Source: Roridomyces roridus (taxonomy: Eukaryota > Basidiomycota > Agaricomycetes > Agaricales > Mycenaceae). Taken from it: 64,000 bases of DNA. Positions 60,501 to 64,000 of the stretch are shown here, piece by piece. The position numbers and the translations under genes were made by a program. Under the pieces are notes generated by a model, which saw only the letters and a list, made by a program, of their open reading frames with translations, was not told the origin of the DNA and did no database searches. The stretch's first letter is position 1; the number at the start of each line of letters is the position of its first letter. The stretch lies in NCBI GenBank assembly GCA_029378245.1, contig JARKIF010000069.1, positions 108,523 through 172,522 on the forward strand, written 5' to 3'.

Positions 60501-61398
60501 TGAGCATCGCGCGATCCCAAAGAGCGGCCACGTTGCTCGGGTCTATGCTCTGCACCTTGGACCAGCAATAGAGCGCTTGTTGATGATGTCCGAGCTCCCT
60601 GAAAACGTCAACTATCAACCACCGAAATGAATTGAACGACGAGGACGTACTTGGACTGTCTCGCCAAACTATCCCACTCCTCCGCGTCTCCCTTGAGATG
60701 TGCGCCCATGATTCGCATCTGCAGCGCCTTACCGACTTCGTTCCAATCCTCGTAGCACTTTGCCAACACAGTCCACGCGGCCGCTGCACGCGGCTCGATA
60801 CGGAGGACCTCGAGCATAGTCTTGGTAGCAGTGACCAGATCACCGTTGACGTACGCTTGATTGCCCTCCCCGATGAGCGTCTCGGTCTGGAACGACAGCT
60901 TGACACCCTTATTCAATTCAAGTGAGAATGGAAAACACGGCTTTGAAAAGAAAAGAAAGGACAAACCCGTCGAGGCCTGAACCGGACTCCCCCAGGTCGA
61001 GATGCGCCTGTATCCTCGATCGAAAAATCCCAATCCTTGGACAAGAGCCCGGCGTTGGACGTGCTTTCATTCAACTTGATGTCTTGGACAAGGCGTCTGC
61101 AGAAAAAATTCGAGCCTCGCACAATCGCCGTCGAGGGAAGAACACGTACTCGAATTCGTCCGCTGCTTCCACATCGGCTCCCTCGGATTTGACTAAGATC
61201 TGCGGCTTGACGTCTTCTTCCTCAAAGTCCGAGTCCATTTCCGAGTCCGAGTCGCTTTCTGAAGCTCCAGTGAGCCGACAGCCAGCAATGAGAGGAAGAA
61301 GAAGTGCCGTGGTCGTCGTCGTCGTCATCCTCGTGCAGCGCCAACAAGGCCTTGTCGTCTTCCATGGCTTCGAGCTTCATTCGGACGAGGGGATCCAT
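57571..61398 (-). CDS. TFIIIC TPR subunit (TFC4/GTF3C3-like), intact copy B
   Basis: Start MDPLVRMKLEAMEDDKALL at 61398, stop 57571-57573, with many short introns. An acidic N-terminus (EDDDDDD, SDFEEEDVKPQ) precedes arrays of TPR helices: GNQAYVNGDLVTATKTMLEVLRIEP, LGHHQQALYCWSKVQSIDP, LLEILVLADLYNTLGEHE, AYFDRELWAEARAVYEVLG, NEVL-type repeats. A later half has YNPVIVAFYAQVLLAAGSFQSAL and ends AVDLYKRWLSI. In yeast the homologue (tau131) bridges TFIIIC on tRNA genes to TFIIIB, so it recruits RNA polymerase III. Splice sites were not all verified. It is essential in yeast; here it appears to be the only intact copy in the window. Confidence 0.8.
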
Positions 61399-61981
61399 GG
61401 CTGCTGGCGATTGAGGTCAGCGAGAGTCTTCATGATGAGTAGGATACGCACCTATGGGTTGCTGTACTGGAAAGAGAGGTCAATGGACAATCTCAGAGCT
61501 TCCTTCGAGAGCGAGAGCGAGGTTCAAGGAGCACGATGGACGGATTCGCAGATCGAACAGCGATCAAAGTACCTGCTGCGCTCAAAGACTCTTACACGGG
61601 AGGAGGAAGTGGGGTATCGCGCGCAGGTGGGTGGTGGTGGTAGGAAGGAAAAGGGAGCGAATGAGCCGAGCCATGGACGGAGAAGCAGCTGCCAAAGAAG
61701 GGCGGAAGCCAAACACCACTTCACGTCAAAACAAAGTCCCAAAATCGAGCGGGAGAAGCTGATGGTTTTAATTCGCTTCCCAAATTGGAAGGTACACGGT
61801 CCCGTGAATTCCTATTGAGTAATTGAGTAATTTTAATTTTGCCCACATATGTACTCCACGCGTACATCTAAAAAGTCCCATACACCCAATTGAGCCCCTC
61901 ATCCACGTTTTGAACCCAATTAACCATCCGATAGTATTTAACGAGAGAAAATGCCGAACAATAACTGGGGCTTGAAATAAA
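61399..61981. other. Spacer upstream of TFIIIC copy B
   Basis: Partly conserved with 43294-43749, so the left portion probably holds the TFIIIC promoter. The right portion near 61800-61981 contains the 3' UTR side of gene S. No gene seen. Confidence 0.4.
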
Positions 61982-63775
61982 TTAGAGCAGAGCGACAAAG
62001 ACGTCGTCGATGAACGACCACGCAGGGGCACCAGCGCCCGTGAACGTGAGCGTGTCCTTGCCAGTACCGACAACGTTGAACTGAGCAGGAGTGTATCCCT
62101 GGTAGCCCACAACGCTGCCGACCTTCTTGCCGTTCCAGAACACGTCGACAAACGCGCCAGCCTCGGAGACATCGTCGGAGAAGTTGTTGGCGACAAAGAC
62201 CTGGATGACGTAGTTGGCGCCCTTGGTCGTCGAGAGAGCCTTGGCGGGCGAAATCGAGCCGCTCAAAGAGTCGTCGCCATTGGCAGCACCGAGGAGGGCA
62301 GAGCTGTGTCCAGTGTGGGCATAGGTCGTGAAGTAGAAGATGGTAGCATCGAGATCGCCGCCCTTGGGGGTGGTACCGATCCAGTTGGCATACGACGCAG
62401 CGAAGCAGAAGTCGTCGGCGCAACCGAAACCCTCGAAGCCACCGTCGACGACAACGGTCTTGCGCTGGTAACCGCGGGAGAGAGTGACGGCGAGGTCGCC
62501 TTGGCCAGTGTTGGTAGCGCTGGAGGCATCGGCAGGGATGTAGTACTGTAGACCGATATGAATGGCTGCAACAAGAGATGGAGAAAAAATCACCATGGAG
62601 CACGTGTAGGTGGTAGGGGTGCCCTTGACGACCGCACGCCAGATGTTGAAATATTGGCAGACACCGCCGACAGGGTCGTAGCCGCGCGAGTTGCAGAGAT
62701 CAGCACAGGCCTGGACATCGTAGCGGTCAAGGAAAGCAAAGCCCATGTACTAATCGGAGGAATCAATATGGATAATCAGCCAAAGAAAGACGGCCAACTT
62801 ACACCAGGAGCGTTGTTGGCACCGTTAGTGGGACCGAAGATAAGATCATATCCAGTGGGCGTAGGGGGGTTGGATTCCTCCGTGCACGCCCATCCGCCGC
62901 TCTGGCCAATCTTGGTCGGGAGACCGACGATACCCTGAATATAGCAACTCAGCCATGAGAATAAACCGAGACGAGAACGAACGCACAAAGGGGTTGGTGG
63001 GGTGGATTCCACCCTTGTTGGTCTTCTCAGTCGCGTTGTGGAAGTCAGCATACGCCGCACACTTGAGGTTGGACAGTTGGGGGAAGAGGAAGTCGAGGAG
63101 CGGGTTGTTGAACTCGTAATACAGGTTGACGAATTCTGGAAAACAGAAATGAGCATCGGACGACGAGAGATAATGTGGTCGAACGACGGCAGCCATCGAC
63201 CGAGTCACAGAAGTCGAGACACTCCTGGACGTTGTAGGTTCCGTTGTTCACGAGCTTGTAGGTCAGGTACCTGCAGATGCATCAGCTACATTCACAGTAA
63301 ACTACAGGAGCGGCTTACGCAGTTCCGTCGACGTAGGCGTCCTCAACGCCAGGAGCCTGGCCAGAAAAGACCTGGGTGTACGAGCGGGTGCGCTTAACAC
63401 AGGGCTCCGTGGGCTCGCGAGCGAGCAGCGGGCTGCTGCGACGGCGGGTGGAAGTGGAGGAGGTGACATCGGCCACGGTAGCGTTGAGGGCAGTGCCGTC
63501 GAGAGCGTGACGGCCACGGGAGGGATCATCACTGGGCGCTGCCTCGGCGGAGGCGCCGGTCTTTTGGTTGACGAGGAGATGGTCGAAACCACCGAATCCA
63601 TGTCCGTCATGAGAGGTCACCTCGGCGGTGGGCGACCATGGTGTTCCACGCTGGGCTGGGGGGACGATGGTCGACGCAGAGGCGGCTGATTGAGATTAGA
63701 AGGAGTAGACAAAGCATGACGGAGGGGACGCACGATAAAGAGAGCGGCAAGTGCGAGGAATCGCGTGGACGGCAT
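61982..63775 (-). CDS. Gene S: secreted Cys-containing protein, intact copy
   Basis: Start at 63775 with a signal peptide, MPSTRFLALAALFI; the first intron follows directly. A Ser/Arg/His-rich region comes next, then paired-Cys segments NVQECLDFCDSVDGC and DVQACADLCNSRGYDPVGGVCQYFN that resemble PAN/apple-type or similar disulfide modules. The C-terminal ~170 residues look like a beta-sandwich (VVVDGGFEGFG, LLGAANGDDSL, WSFIDDVFVALL), as in carbohydrate-binding or adhesin-like domains. I do not recognise a named family. Extracellular location is likely. It has at least five introns. The 3' third is duplicated as a fragment at 43750-44126. Confidence 0.7.
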
Positions 63776-64000
63776 TTTACCAAGCCTGACGGTGTAGAGG
63801 GGAGGGGAGGAGGAAGGGGAGAAGGGCGTGGGGGCGCTGAGGATTCTGCGGCCGTTCGGAATTTCATATGTAGTGGATCGCAGGGTCCGCTTGGCAAGCG
63901 CGTGAACAGAAAACTCAGCAAGTGGTCATACGGTGTGAAAGAAGCCTAAAGCCGAGATCGAGATTCGGAAGAACTTAAGAAGAAACCGTCGGCAGGCGTC
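63776..64000. promoter_or_regulatory. Upstream region of gene S
   Basis: Purine-rich stretch just upstream of the start, no ORF or TATA box that I can support. Only its position upstream of gene S suggests promoter content. Confidence 0.3.

Larger units (their letters stand above)
44127..62740. repeat. Unit B of the tandem segmental duplication
   Basis: Same gene order as 14579-44126, without the Copia insertions. It ends inside gene S, near the GGTCAAGGAAAGC sequence that is fused to gene X at the internal junction. Confidence 0.85.

Overview
The window looks like nuclear DNA of a mushroom-forming basidiomycete (Agaricomycetes). The evidence is many short introns of about 45-60 bp with GT/AG ends, F-box paralogues of the type abundant in mycenoid and related agarics, an NB-ARC/TPR protein of the fungal NLR-like (STAND) class, Ty1/Copia retroelements, and housekeeping genes of fungal type (NHA1-like Na+/H+ antiporters, a TFIIIC TPR subunit). 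The order is a tentative inference; no ribosomal or marker gene is present.

Region 1 (1-12.2 kb) holds three relatives of one F-box gene: a 3' remnant, a frameshifted copy (796-2532) and an intact copy (9545-11297). Between the last two sits a 6.8-kb DNA element (2589-9371). It is bounded by TAGGG-type terminal inverted repeats and an exact 8-bp target duplication. It carries two convergent genes, a DUF6589-like protein and a RecQ-like DEAH helicase, and each starts just inside a second, 55-bp inverted repeat. A DJ-1/PfpI-like gene follows at 11449-12183.

Region 2 (12.2-14.1 kb) is a tandem array of about 400-bp units containing tRNA T-arm/B-box-like motifs.

Region 3 (14.58-62.74 kb) is a direct tandem segmental duplication of about 19 kb. 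Each unit carries, in order: an acidic-tail protein X, a field of tRNA-like repeats, two NHA1-type antiporters, an endonuclease/exonuclease/phosphatase (EEP) gene, an NB-ARC/TPR gene, a TFIIIC subunit gene and a secreted Cys-containing protein S. Unit A (about 14579-44126) also received two Copia elements, both in the EEP gene. One (22596-27399) has its 3' half plus LTR inverted against the LTR end; the other (27728-33353) carries a nested solo-LTR-like insertion in gag. The junction near 44127 truncated one copy of X and one copy of S.

The duplicate is decaying in a complementary way. In unit A, EEP, antiporter 2, TFIIIC and S are broken. In unit B, the NB-ARC/TPR gene and X are broken. Apart from antiporter 1, which looks open in both units, each gene appears to have one intact copy. 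Gene models were spliced by eye from reading frame and GT/AG sites; exon edges stated to the base were checked for phase, the others are approximate.
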